Below, in pieces: positions 1-6,000 of a DNA stretch of 10,898 nt (the stretch's first letter is position 1; each line of letters starts with the position of its first letter). The notes beneath the pieces were generated by a model that was not told where the DNA came from, did no database searches, and saw only the letters and a program-made list of their open reading frames with translations. The translations under genes and the position numbers were made by a program. The stretch spans positions 1-10,898 of the forward strand of contig JADZET010000420.1 in the NCBI GenBank assembly GCA_020850375.1. Direction: 5' to 3'. Source of the stretch: Phycisphaeraceae bacterium. GTDB taxonomy: Bacteria > Planctomycetota > Phycisphaerae > Phycisphaerales > Phycisphaeraceae.

Positions 1-88
1 CGCCCCTTAGGGCTGCTCCGGTCAAGGCCTGACCCGGTTCGAGGGCCAACCCGTGCACCGGGCCCGGCCATCTGTCCGCGCGACAGGC
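1..88 (-). ncRNA. ffs: Signal recognition particle RNA (4.5S type), 3' end cut by window
   Basis: The minus strand carries the conserved core of bacterial SRP RNA: GAACCGGGTCAGG (28-40), then a 10-nt apical segment (18-27), then AGCAGCC (11-17) and CTAAGGGG. The GAAC/UAA internal loop and the GUCAGG/AGCA symmetric loop, where Ffh binds, are both recognisable and correctly spaced. GCCCU on the 5' side can pair with GGGGC near position 1, so the rod continues beyond the window. SRP RNA with Ffh targets nascent membrane and secretory proteins to FtsY. The odd part is the apical segment, CCTTGACCGG instead of the usual CC-GGAA-GG type: only two base pairs remain, closing a six-base loop. The 5' end near 88 is inferred from the promoter; a short CTGTC/GACAG hairpin (72-86) would then lie at the extreme 5' end. 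The family call is fairly sure; the ends are not. Confidence 0.8.
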
Positions 89-93
89 CTTTG

Positions 94-122
94 ACTATAG
101 CCGGACGAAGGCCGAACGTAAA
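94..122 (-). promoter_or_regulatory. Promoter of SRP RNA
   Basis: On the minus strand, TTTACG (117-122) and TATAGT (94-99) are separated by exactly 17 bases. They match the sigma-70 consensus at 4/6 and 5/6 positions. Transcription would begin near 87-88, at the base of the SRP RNA. Confidence 0.55.
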
Positions 123-182
123 ACGGTGCGGGGGGCGGAAAGCGGGCGATGCGAGGCGCTGCGTTCCCCACGTGCCGGGGCT

Positions 183-188
183 TACAAT
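183..188 (+). promoter_or_regulatory. -10 element, possible leaderless promoter
   Basis: TACAAT (5/6 match to TATAAT) ends six bases before the ATG at 195, so the expected transcription start falls on or next to the start codon. No Shine-Dalgarno sequence precedes that ATG, which fits a leaderless mRNA. No convincing -35 is visible (TGCGTT at 160-165 is weak). Confidence 0.35.
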
Positions 189-194
189 ACGGCC

Positions 195-926
195 ATGCCC
201 ACGTCTTTACCCTTGATTGGCGTCACGGCGGACAACCGCGACAGCACGGCCGAGTCCGGCAAATATCAGTTGAACATCACTTACACGCGGGCGATCGCCC
301 TGGCGGGCGGGCTGCCGGTGATGCTGCCGCATGAGCCGGAGCTGGCGGAGCATTACGTGACGCTCTGCGACGGCCTGGTCATCCCCGGCGGCGATGACGC
401 ACGGGTCGATGCCTTCGGCGAGCCGATGCACCCGATGGCGAAACCGATCGACGCCCGGCGGCAGGCTTTTGAGCTGGCGCTGCTCGCGGCGTTGGATCGG
501 CAGCCGGACAAGCCCGTGCTGGCCGTGTGCCTGGGCTGCCAGCTCATGGCCCTGCACGCCGGGGGGAAGCTGCATCAGCATCTGCCCGAGATTGTCCGGC
601 AGGCGGAGTCTCATCAGAAGGACAATCGCCACGACCTGGAGGTCCTGGCGGAGCATCCTCTATTAAAGGTCGATTCAGGGCGCCAGGCCGACGTGTCCTG
701 GACGCACACGTCTCTGACCGTGCCTTCGTCGCACCACCAGGCGGTGGCGGACCCGGGCCGACTGCGCGTGATCGCCAAGGCGGCGGACGGGGTGATCGAG
801 GCGGTGGACGACCCCGGCAAGCGATTCTATCTGGGCGTGCAGTGGCACCCGGAGCGCGGCGGGGACGACGAGCTCAACCTGGGGCTGTTTCGTCGGCTGG
901 TCGAGGCCTGTCGCCGAAGAACATGA
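195..926 (+). CDS. Gamma-glutamyl-GABA hydrolase family (peptidase C26) glutamine amidotransferase
   Basis: A 243-residue cytoplasmic protein with the class I glutamine amidotransferase fold. Visible motifs are the PGGDD loop (64-68), the nucleophile elbow AVCLGCQ with Cys112, a SSHHQAV segment (178-184), and the catalytic HPE of GVQWHPE (His218, Glu220). Length and motif order match the PuuD-like C26 family, which hydrolyses gamma-glutamyl bonds such as in gamma-glutamyl-GABA; the actual substrate here cannot be read from sequence. The frame is open from 126, but the family N-terminus (PLIGVTADNRD) begins just after the ATG at 195, so that start is chosen; it lacks a ribosome binding site and sits right after a -10-like TACAAT. 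Its last 53 bases overlap the convergent lspA gene. No polyamine genes are nearby, so a role in putrescine catabolism is unsupported. Confidence 0.85.
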   Translation: MPTSLPLIGVTADNRDSTAESGKYQLNITYTRAIALAGGLPVMLPHEPELAEHYVTLCDGLVIPGGDDARVDAFGEPMHPMAKPIDARRQAFELALLAALDRQPDKPVLAVCLGCQLMALHAGGKLHQHLPEIVRQAESHQKDNRHDLEVLAEHPLLKVDSGRQADVSWTHTSLTVPSSHHQAVADPGRLRVIAKAADGVIEAVDDPGKRFYLGVQWHPERGGDDELNLGLFRRLVEACRRRT

Positions 927-1581
927 GGGCCAGCATGATGATCACGCCGGTGACCAGGGCGACGTCGGCGATGTTGAAAATCCAGGGGTAGAGTTCGCGT
1001 TGCCCTGAGCCGGGCCAGCTCAGGCCCCAGGGCAGCTCGACGCCGGGGAAGAGGTAGAGCATGTCGCGGACGGCGTTGAAGAAGACGCGGTCGTAGAGGT
1101 TGCCCAGGGCGCCGGCGAGGATCAGGGCCAGACTCAGCCGGACGAGCCGCTGCCTGACAAGGGGATGGCGGGGGCTGCGGTAGAAGATCACGCCGATGGC
1201 GGCGGTGGCGACGATGCTCACGAGCACGAAGAACCACTGCCTACCCGAGCCCATGCCGAAGAGCGCGCCGGTGTTGAGCGTGAGCTTGAGGTCGAGCACC
1301 CCCGGGAGCAGGACGACGGGCTCGAGTTGCCGCAGGGTCGCGAGGTCGGCCTCCGGTTCACCGGTCAGCTTGACCGGCTCGGGGCCGACGTGCCGGAAGG
1401 ACCAGCTCTTAAGGGCCAGGTCGGCCCCGAGGACCGCCAGCGTAAGGACCACGAAGGCGGCGACGCAGCAGAAGCAGCGGCCGGCGATGTCCGCGCCGGC
1501 GGCAGCATTCGAGCCGCATCCCCCACACGCCTTCCGACAGGACGGGGCGGCAGGGCTCGGTGTGGAGGGATCGACGGTCAT
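874..1581 (-). CDS. lspA: Lipoprotein signal peptidase (signal peptidase II)
   Basis: An inner-membrane aspartyl protease that removes the signal peptide of prolipoproteins after lipid attachment to the lipobox Cys. At 235 residues it is longer than the usual 160-170. It has the family motifs in order: GADLALKSW (52-60), NTGALFG (103-109), GNLYDR with Asp164, and FNIADV with Asp206; the two Asp are the expected catalytic dyad. Hydrophobic segments lie near 37-55, 114-134, 147-163 and 201-222. The extra length is a Cys-rich N-terminus (six Cys in residues 15-39) and an insertion at about 63-95 before the NTG motif. It starts 33 bases after the TraR/DksA-like gene, probably as the second gene of that operon. 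Its 3' end overlaps the convergent amidotransferase gene by 53 bases. The lipoprotein at 6080 would be a substrate. Confidence 0.93.
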   Translation of the reverse strand: MTVDPSTPSPAAPSCRKACGGCGSNAAAGADIAGRCFCCVAAFVVLTLAVLGADLALKSWSFRHVGPEPVKLTGEPEADLATLRQLEPVVLLPGVLDLKLTLNTGALFGMGSGRQWFFVLVSIVATAAIGVIFYRSPRHPLVRQRLVRLSLALILAGALGNLYDRVFFNAVRDMLYLFPGVELPWGLSWPGSGQRELYPWIFNIADVALVTGVIIMLALMFFGDRPRPADETAPG

Positions 1582-1614
1582 GGTCCGCCCGGGGTGAGGT
1601 GAAGGCGGACCGGC

Positions 1615-2406
1615 TCAGGCCAGGCCGCGCCGCTCGCGTTCGCGGATGATGTCGATGCAGTACTTGGCCCAGGGCTTGACCTCGAGGCGGGCCTTGCCGA
1701 TGGGCAGGCCGGTGTCGACGCAGACGCCGAAGTAGCCCTTGCTCAGACGCATCAGCGCGTCCTCGATCTCCCGCAGCGTGCGGCGCTCGGACTCCATCAG
1801 GCCCAGCGTGAACTCCTGCTGGTAGTGATCGGAGCCGACGTCGGCCATGTGCATGGGGAGGTTCGAGAGGTCGCCGTCGTGCTCGAGGTCGGCCTTGAGG
1901 GAGGCGACGTCGCCGAGCAGTTCGGCGCGCTTTTCCAGGAGCAGGTGCTTGTAGTGCTCGACGTCCTCGCTGGTCAGGCCGCTGTCAGCCTTGAGCAGCT
2001 CCTCGGGCGTCAGGGGCGCGCCGCGGTCAACGGCCTCGACAACGAGCTTGCGTCGCTCGGCCTCGGGGCCGGTGAGGTGGCTGGTGACGTAGGAGATCAC
2101 CGGCTCGCGCTTGGGGCGGACCGGCGAGACCTTGACGGGCTTGCCCTTGGCCGCGGCCTGCGCCAGGGACGCGGGCGAGCCGCTGTTCGGTGTGGTGTGC
2201 GACTTGCCCTTGGACTTGCCGGCCGCGGGCGCCTTGGTGACCACGGTGGACTTACTCTTGTTTGACGAGCTCTTCTTGACGACCTGTTTCCCCGTGTTCT
2301 TGCGGCCGGCCGCGGTCTTGGCGGGCTTGACAGCCTTGACGGGGGGGGCGACTTTTTTCTTCTTGACGGAGCTCGCCTTGGCGGTTTTCGTGGTCTTTTT
2401 GGCCAA
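1615..2406 (-). CDS. TraR/DksA-family protein with Lys/Ala-rich N-terminal tail
   Basis: A 263-residue protein. Residues 1-100 are a basic, low-complexity tail rich in Lys, Ala, Ser and Pro, resembling histone H1-like bacterial tails. Residues 145-263 resemble TraR/DksA: a coiled-coil pair (about 147-176 and 200-222) joined by a tip with MADVGSD (187-193), then the zinc-finger region YFGVCVDTGLPIGKARLEVKPW and YCIDI. Only two of the four usual zinc Cys remain (Cys229 and Cys250); the partners in both CxxC pairs are Thr232 and Ile253. DksA-type proteins bind the RNA polymerase secondary channel; the tail may bind DNA or RNA, which is inference. The start is a TTG at 2406 (MAKKTTKTAK) with GGAG eight bases upstream; the frame is open to 2538 but that part is not protein-like. 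A promoter lies about 90 bases upstream. Probably cotranscribed with lspA. Confidence 0.85.
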   Translation of the reverse strand: MAKKTTKTAKASSVKKKKVAPPVKAVKPAKTAAGRKNTGKQVVKKSSSNKSKSTVVTKAPAAGKSKGKSHTTPNSGSPASLAQAAAKGKPVKVSPVRPKREPVISYVTSHLTGPEAERRKLVVEAVDRGAPLTPEELLKADSGLTSEDVEHYKHLLLEKRAELLGDVASLKADLEHDGDLSNLPMHMADVGSDHYQQEFTLGLMESERRTLREIEDALMRLSKGYFGVCVDTGLPIGKARLEVKPWAKYCIDIIRERERRGLA

Positions 2407-2497
2407 AAGTCTCACTCCACAAAGCCTTGAAGGGGCTGATCTTAGAATGATCTGGCGGCTGTTTTCCACCACCACCGGACCGGGGGGTAAATTCATT

Positions 2498-2526
2498 ATT
2501 TTAGAGTGCCCCCATGGCCAAGGCAA
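2498..2526 (-). promoter_or_regulatory. Promoter of the traR/dksA-lspA operon
   Basis: On the minus strand, TTGCCT (2521-2526) and TAAAAT (2498-2503) are 17 bases apart, matching sigma-70 hexamers at 4/6 and 5/6. The start near 2491 gives a leader of about 85 bases before the TTG at 2406. Confidence 0.5.
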
Positions 2527-2550
2527 ACCCCCTCGCATTTCTGCCGAGGG
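2525..2550 (-). terminator. Weak terminator after the thioredoxin-like gene
   Basis: A perfect 6-bp stem, CCCTCG (2530-2535) with CGAGGG (2545-2550), has a 9-base loop. On the minus strand it is followed by only a short GGTTT, so termination would be weak. It overlaps the -35 of the next promoter. Confidence 0.3.
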
Positions 2551-2616
2551 CCTGCACGCACCCCGGACTATTCATCGGACGGCGGGCAATCTGACTGTGC
2601 TGCGACTCGTGGCTCA

Positions 2617-3189
2617 TTAATCGCCGTGTTTCTGCCGCAGACGCGGGCTCAGGCGCAGCATCAGGTGCACACGCTCGAATTGGTCGACCCAGTCGGCCAT
2701 CGTCGCCGCCAGATCGTCGGCCCCCGGCAGCGCCCCCGGGAGTGGACAACTCGGTCCCAGTTGCCGGGCGGCGACGGCGCGGTAACGGCTGAGCGTGCGG
2801 TCGCCGTACCAGGCGGCCAGGTGATCGTCCTCGGCACAGAAGATCACCACGGGGACGCGCCGGCCGCCGTTGATGGTCAATTGGTCCTGCAGGTCGGCGT
2901 GGGCGTCTCTGTCGAGCCAGCGCAGGTCGATCTTGTCGGGGTTGGCCTGGGCGATGCGGGTGATCAAGGGGCCCTGCTGGACACAGTCGCCGCACCAGAT
3001 GCCCGACAGGCCGATGACCTTGATCGGGCGCGTGAAGGAGCCGACGAGCTGCTTCTGCGCGTCGGTGAGGGTGGCGGCATCGTAGACGCGTTGCCAGTTC
3101 TCACGCTGCTGGGGGGTGCCGGTGGCGAGGTAGTCGGCGTAGGCCAGGCCGGCGTCGTGCTTGGACCGGAGGAACTGCGGGGTAAGCAT
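2617..3189 (-). CDS. Thioredoxin-family protein (WCGDC)
   Basis: A 190-residue cytoplasmic protein without a signal peptide. An N-terminal helical segment (about 1-50) precedes a thioredoxin-like domain: a beta strand IKVIGLSG, the active site WCGDC (Cys66, Cys69), and the cis-proline loop RRVPVVIF with Pro113. Thioredoxin-fold proteins with this arrangement reduce disulfides or act as thiol reductases; the partner is unknown. The start at 3189 (MLTPQFL) has GGAG eight bases upstream; the frame is open 51 bases further but without support. The gene lies 61 bases downstream of tetR on the same strand and may be read from it. The ribosome binding site lies inside a perfect 7-bp hairpin (3195-3215), so translation may be controlled. 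Confidence 0.85.
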   Translation of the reverse strand: MLTPQFLRSKHDAGLAYADYLATGTPQQRENWQRVYDAATLTDAQKQLVGSFTRPIKVIGLSGIWCGDCVQQGPLITRIAQANPDKIDLRWLDRDAHADLQDQLTINGGRRVPVVIFCAEDDHLAAWYGDRTLSRYRAVAARQLGPSCPLPGALPGADDLAATMADWVDQFERVHLMLRLSPRLRQKHGD

Positions 3190-3194
3190 GAAAG

Positions 3195-3215
3195 ACGCTC
3201 CGTGGGATGGAGCGT
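3195..3215 (-). promoter_or_regulatory. Hairpin covering the thioredoxin ribosome binding site
   Basis: ACGCTCC (3195-3201) and GGAGCGT (3209-3215) form a perfect 7-bp stem with a 7-base loop. In the minus-strand mRNA, the GGAG that serves the ATG at 3189 is in the 3' arm and would be paired. It could instead be a DNA operator; the sequence does not decide. Confidence 0.5.
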
Positions 3216-3250
3216 AACGATAGACGTGCGGCCAAGCCAAGGCCAGCCGG

Positions 3251-3904
3251 TCACTGCGATTTCGCGCGCGGGCGCCGAGGGCGGGCGGGCTTGGCGTGCT
3301 TCTCGAGCAGGACCCGGGCGGCCTGGCGGACGTTCTTGGCTGAGAGGTCGTCGTGGGTGATGTAGCGGCGGGCGATGACGCCCTGCATCAGCGTGGTCCA
3401 CTGCTGGGCGAAGGCGTCGGGCTGGCGGGCGCCGGCCTGGCGGGCGATCTGGGCGATGGACTGCTCGGACCGGTGGTAGTGGGCGGCGGCGGCCTGGTGG
3501 ATGGGGTCGTGGGGCGAGGGGTACTCGGAGCAGGCGTTGAGGAACATGCAGCCGCGGTAGTCGGGGTGGGTGAAGTACTCGTCGAGGACGTCGAACATGG
3601 CCAGGAGCTGCTTGCGGGGGTCGTCGCCGGCCAGCTCCTTGATGCGCTGCTGGAAGCTGGCGGTCTCCCACTGATCGCGGAGCTCGAGGGCGGCGACGAT
3701 CAGGTCGTCCTTGCTGGCGAAGTGGTTGTAGAAGGTCGTCTTGGTCACGCCGGCGCCGGCGATGATCTGGTCGAGCCCCACGGCGTGGAAGCCGCGGACA
3801 TAGAAGAGCTCGAGCGCGACGTGGAGGATCCTGCCGCGCGTGCCGGCGGGCAGCTCGCCGCTGCCGAAGAGGTCGCGGGCTCGGTGCTGGGTGGTGTCGG
3901 TCAT
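3251..3904 (-). CDS. TetR/AcrR-family transcriptional regulator
   Basis: A 217-residue DNA-binding repressor-type protein. Residues 22-70 are the typical N-terminal helix-turn-helix: RGRILHVALELFYVRGFHAV, then LDQIIAGAGVTKTTFYNHF, then ASKDDLI. The C-terminal ligand domain contains YRGCMFLNACSEYP (117-129), a pattern seen in one TetR subgroup, with Cys119 and Cys125 six residues apart. The tail (205-217) is rich in Pro, Arg and Lys. The start at 3904 is preferred over the ATG at 3913 because GGGGAGGG is about ten bases upstream of it but abuts the other. Two 15-bp palindromes lie 34-70 bases upstream, between this gene and the divergent methyltransferase, so the protein probably represses both itself and the methyltransferase. 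The ligand is unknown. Confidence 0.92.
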   Translation of the reverse strand: MTDTTQHRARDLFGSGELPAGTRGRILHVALELFYVRGFHAVGLDQIIAGAGVTKTTFYNHFASKDDLIVAALELRDQWETASFQQRIKELAGDDPRKQLLAMFDVLDEYFTHPDYRGCMFLNACSEYPSPHDPIHQAAAAHYHRSEQSIAQIARQAGARQPDAFAQQWTTLMQGVIARRYITHDDLSAKNVRQAARVLLEKHAKPARPRRPRAKSQ

Positions 3905-3937
3905 GTGAGTCATCCCTCCCCAGGGATCGATGTGAGG

Positions 3938-3974
3938 TTGACTCCAAGTCAACCGAAAGTTGACTCCAAGTCAA
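3938..3974. promoter_or_regulatory. Twin TetR operator sites
   Basis: TTGACTCCAAGTCAA occurs twice without change, at 3938-3952 and 3960-3974. Each copy is a perfect palindrome of 6-bp arms (TTGACT and AGTCAA) around CCA. Their centres are 22 bp apart, about two helical turns, so two dimers would bind the same DNA face. The position between divergent tetR and its likely target is typical for TetR operators. The TTGACT arms may also act as -35 elements. Confidence 0.8.
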
Positions 3975-4069
3975 GCGGCGCCGGGGCGATCTCCGGCTAC
4001 AGTTGGCCGAGGTTCATGGAGGAACTCCGAGTTTTTCAGGGACATTCACACCACGAAAGGAGAACGGTG

Positions 4070-5179
4070 ATGAGCCAGAGCACGATGGAAATGACGATGG
4101 ATCGGGACATGAAGGGCACGATGACGCTCGACGAGGACCGCAAGCGGGCGATGATGGAGCGTCTGGTCAGGATGACCAACGAGGCGTCCATGACGCTGAT
4201 GCTGTCGATCGGTCATCGGACGGGGTTGTTCGATGTGATGGCCCAGATGACCCCCGCGACGAGCGAGCGGATCGCGCGAGAGGCGGGCTTGCAGGAGCGA
4301 TATGTCCGCGAATGGTTGGGCGCGATGGTCACCGGCGGGGTCGTCGAGTACGACCCGGTGATGCGGACGTACACGCTGCCGGCTGAGCACGCGGCGCTGA
4401 TGACCCGGGCGGCGGGCGGGGAGAACCTCGCCGGGTCGATGCAGTGGTTCTCGGTGCTGGGGTCGGCGGAGAGCGAGGTGGTGGACAAGTTCCGGCGCGG
4501 CGGGGGCGTCTGCTACGACCACTTCCACCGGTTCCACGACGTGATGGCTGGCGAGAGCGACCTGACGACGGTGGTGGCGCTGCGCGAGCACATCCTGCCG
4601 CTGGTGCCGGGGCTGACCGAGCGGCTCGAGCGGGGCATCCACGTGCTGGAGGTCGGCTGCGGGCAGGGCCGGGCGATGACGATGCTGGCTGAGATGTTCC
4701 CCAGGAGCACCTTCCGGGGGTACGACCTGTGCGAGGAGCCGATCATGCGGGCCCTGGCGACGGTGACGGCCAAGGGGCTGACCAACGTCAGCTTCGAGGT
4801 CCGCGACGTGACGGGCTTTGACGAGCCGGGGCGGTACGACCTGGTCATGGCCTTCGACGCGATCCACGACCAGAAGGACCCGGCGTCGGTGCTGCGCGGC
4901 ATCCGCCGGGCGCTGCGGCCGGGCGGGGTGTTCCTGATGCAGGACATCGCCGCGTCGAGCCACCTGGAGAACAACGTCGGCCACCCGCTCGGGACGTTCT
5001 TCTACACGATCTCGACGATGCACTGCATGACCGTGTCGCTGGCGCAGGACGGGGCGGGCCTGGGCACCTGCTGGGGGCGGGAGCTGGCCCAGATCATGCT
5101 CCGCGACGCGGGCTTCACGAGCATCGAGATCACGCAACTGCCGCACGACATGATCAACGACTACTACGTGGCGCGGTGA
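4070..5179 (+). CDS. SAM-dependent methyltransferase with N-terminal winged-helix domain
   Basis: A 369-residue class I methyltransferase. An N-terminal domain (about 35-115) looks like the winged-helix dimerisation domain of Rv2258c-like and O-methyltransferase-like enzymes: IGHRTGLFDVMAQM, then ERIAREAGLQERYVREWLGAMVTGG. The Rossmann domain follows with motif I HVLEVGCGQG (191-200), the acidic end of strand beta-2 at Asp219, an EVRDVTGF segment (243-250) and motif II YDLVMAFDAIHD (256-267). The acceptor substrate is unknown. The first 60 residues hold 13 Met, which is unusual. The start at 4070 has AGGAG seven bases upstream; an open frame extends back to 3353 but runs antisense through tetR. 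The twin operator lies about 95 bases upstream, so TetR control is likely. A strong terminator follows 34 bases after the stop, so the gene is monocistronic. Confidence 0.88.
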   Translation: MSQSTMEMTMDRDMKGTMTLDEDRKRAMMERLVRMTNEASMTLMLSIGHRTGLFDVMAQMTPATSERIAREAGLQERYVREWLGAMVTGGVVEYDPVMRTYTLPAEHAALMTRAAGGENLAGSMQWFSVLGSAESEVVDKFRRGGGVCYDHFHRFHDVMAGESDLTTVVALREHILPLVPGLTERLERGIHVLEVGCGQGRAMTMLAEMFPRSTFRGYDLCEEPIMRALATVTAKGLTNVSFEVRDVTGFDEPGRYDLVMAFDAIHDQKDPASVLRGIRRALRPGGVFLMQDIAASSHLENNVGHPLGTFFYTISTMHCMTVSLAQDGAGLGTCWGRELAQIMLRDAGFTSIEITQLPHDMINDYYVAR

Positions 5180-5213
5180 TGTGATCGACAGCGATATCGC
5201 CTCAATCAAGACC

Positions 5214-5244
5214 AAAGCCCAGGACCGCATGGCCCTGGGCTTTT
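5214..5244 (+). terminator. Intrinsic terminator after the methyltransferase
   Basis: AAAGCCCAGG (5214-5223) pairs perfectly over 10 bp with CCTGGGCTTT (5234-5243), followed by a T-rich tail (TTTTCATTTT). The A-run on the other side gives a few T on the minus strand, so it may also stop leuD transcripts. Confidence 0.85.
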
Positions 5245-5270
5245 CATTTTCGGTCGCTATCGCGCGATGC

Positions 5271-5837
5271 TTACCCCGCCTTGATCATCCCCGTCTGGCG
5301 GGCGTAGTTGAACACGCCGCCGGCGTCGATGATGGGCTTGGCGTCGCCGAGGGGGTGGAGCTTGTAGGTCTTGCCGGTGGTCTTGTTCGTCAAGGTGGCC
5401 GCGTCGATGTCGATCTCGCACTGATCGCCGGTGCGGACCTCGTGGACAAGGCGCTGGGTGGTCTCGCAGGGCAGGAGGTAGCCGCCGTTGACGCAGTTGC
5501 GGTAGAAGATGCGGGCGTAGAACTCGGCGACGACGGCCTTGGCGCCGGCCTCGGCGATGGCCAGGGGGGCGTGCTCGCGGGAGGAGCCGCAGCCGAAGTT
5601 CTTGCCGCCGATGACGATGGCGTACTTGCTCTTGAACTGGCCTTGGTCGACAAAGAGCTGGCCGCCGCCGGGCAGGCCGGCCGCGGCGCGGGGGACGCCG
5701 CTCATGGCGTACATGCCGAAGAACTTGCGCTCGGCCGGGTCGGAGGGGTTATAGGACAGGTACTCGGCGGGGATGATCTGGTCGGTGTCGACGTCGTCGC
5801 CGAGGACGTAAGCGGGGCCGGTGATTTTGGCAGTCAT
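5271..5837 (-). CDS. leuD: 3-isopropylmalate dehydratase small subunit
   Basis: The small (swivelling) subunit of isopropylmalate isomerase, which with the iron-sulfur subunit LeuC converts 2-isopropylmalate to 3-isopropylmalate in leucine synthesis. The 188-residue protein has DDVDTDQIIPAEYL (14-27), the substrate-binding loop GGKNFGCGSSREHAP (77-91), and FYRNCVNGGYLLP (111-123), all typical of the aconitase small-subunit family. The length fits the LeuD group; a homoaconitase or other aconitase-like small subunit cannot be excluded. The ATG at 5837 has GGAG seven bases upstream and a perfect TATAAT 33 bases upstream. LeuC is not adjacent, so the large subunit must be encoded elsewhere or off the window. 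The gene is convergent with the methyltransferase and divergent from the lipoprotein gene. Confidence 0.9.
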   Translation of the reverse strand: MTAKITGPAYVLGDDVDTDQIIPAEYLSYNPSDPAERKFFGMYAMSGVPRAAAGLPGGGQLFVDQGQFKSKYAIVIGGKNFGCGSSREHAPLAIAEAGAKAVVAEFYARIFYRNCVNGGYLLPCETTQRLVHEVRTGDQCEIDIDAATLTNKTTGKTYKLHPLGDAKPIIDAGGVFNYARQTGMIKAG

Positions 5838-5869
5838 AGGAGAGCTCCGGGAAAAACTGCGAGCGGGGC

Positions 5870-5875
5870 ATTATA
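5870..5875 (-). promoter_or_regulatory. -10 element of the leuD promoter
   Basis: A perfect TATAAT on the minus strand, giving a start near 5863 and a leader of about 26 bases. The hexamer 17 bases upstream (CGCCAC) is a poor -35, so an activator may be needed. Confidence 0.5.
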
Positions 5876-5908
5876 GAGCCTCGCGGCGTGGCGTGGCGGC
5901 GGGGTGGT

Positions 5909-5997
5909 GGGGTACGGGGTACGGGGTACAGGGTATGGGGTAGAGAACCTTGTGCGCTGGACGGCCATCCCTACCCTGTACCCCGTACCCTGTACCC
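5909..5997. repeat. GTAC-heptamer tandem repeat forming a long inverted repeat
   Basis: The left arm is five tandem heptamers: GGGGTAC three times, then AGGGTAT and GGGGTAG (5909-5943). The right arm (5971-5997) holds the same heptamers in reverse orientation. Aligned as a hairpin, 5917-5943 pairs with 5971-5997 over 27 positions: 23 Watson-Crick, three G-T/G-U and one A-C mismatch, around a 27-base loop. It sits between divergent leuD and the lipoprotein gene, outside both coding regions. It resembles a dispersed intergenic repeat; copy number in the genome cannot be seen here. Confidence 0.8.
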
Positions 5998-6000
5998 TTC

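Noticed and set aside
2513..2593. 26-codon plus-strand ORF
   Set aside because: No ribosome binding site, and it lies across the minus-strand promoter and terminator signals.
3353..4069. Upstream extension of the methyltransferase frame (a 608-codon open frame in total)
   Set aside because: It runs antisense through tetR and the operator, has a shadow-like Gly/Val/Ala composition, and the ATG at 4070 has a clear ribosome binding site.
4046..5230. Long minus-strand frame opposite the methyltransferase
   Set aside because: Composition rich in His, Arg, Pro and Gln without domains; typical shadow of a GC-rich gene.
5909..5997. CRISPR-like array in the heptamer repeat
   Set aside because: Repeats are 7 bp with no spacers and are arranged as an inverted repeat.
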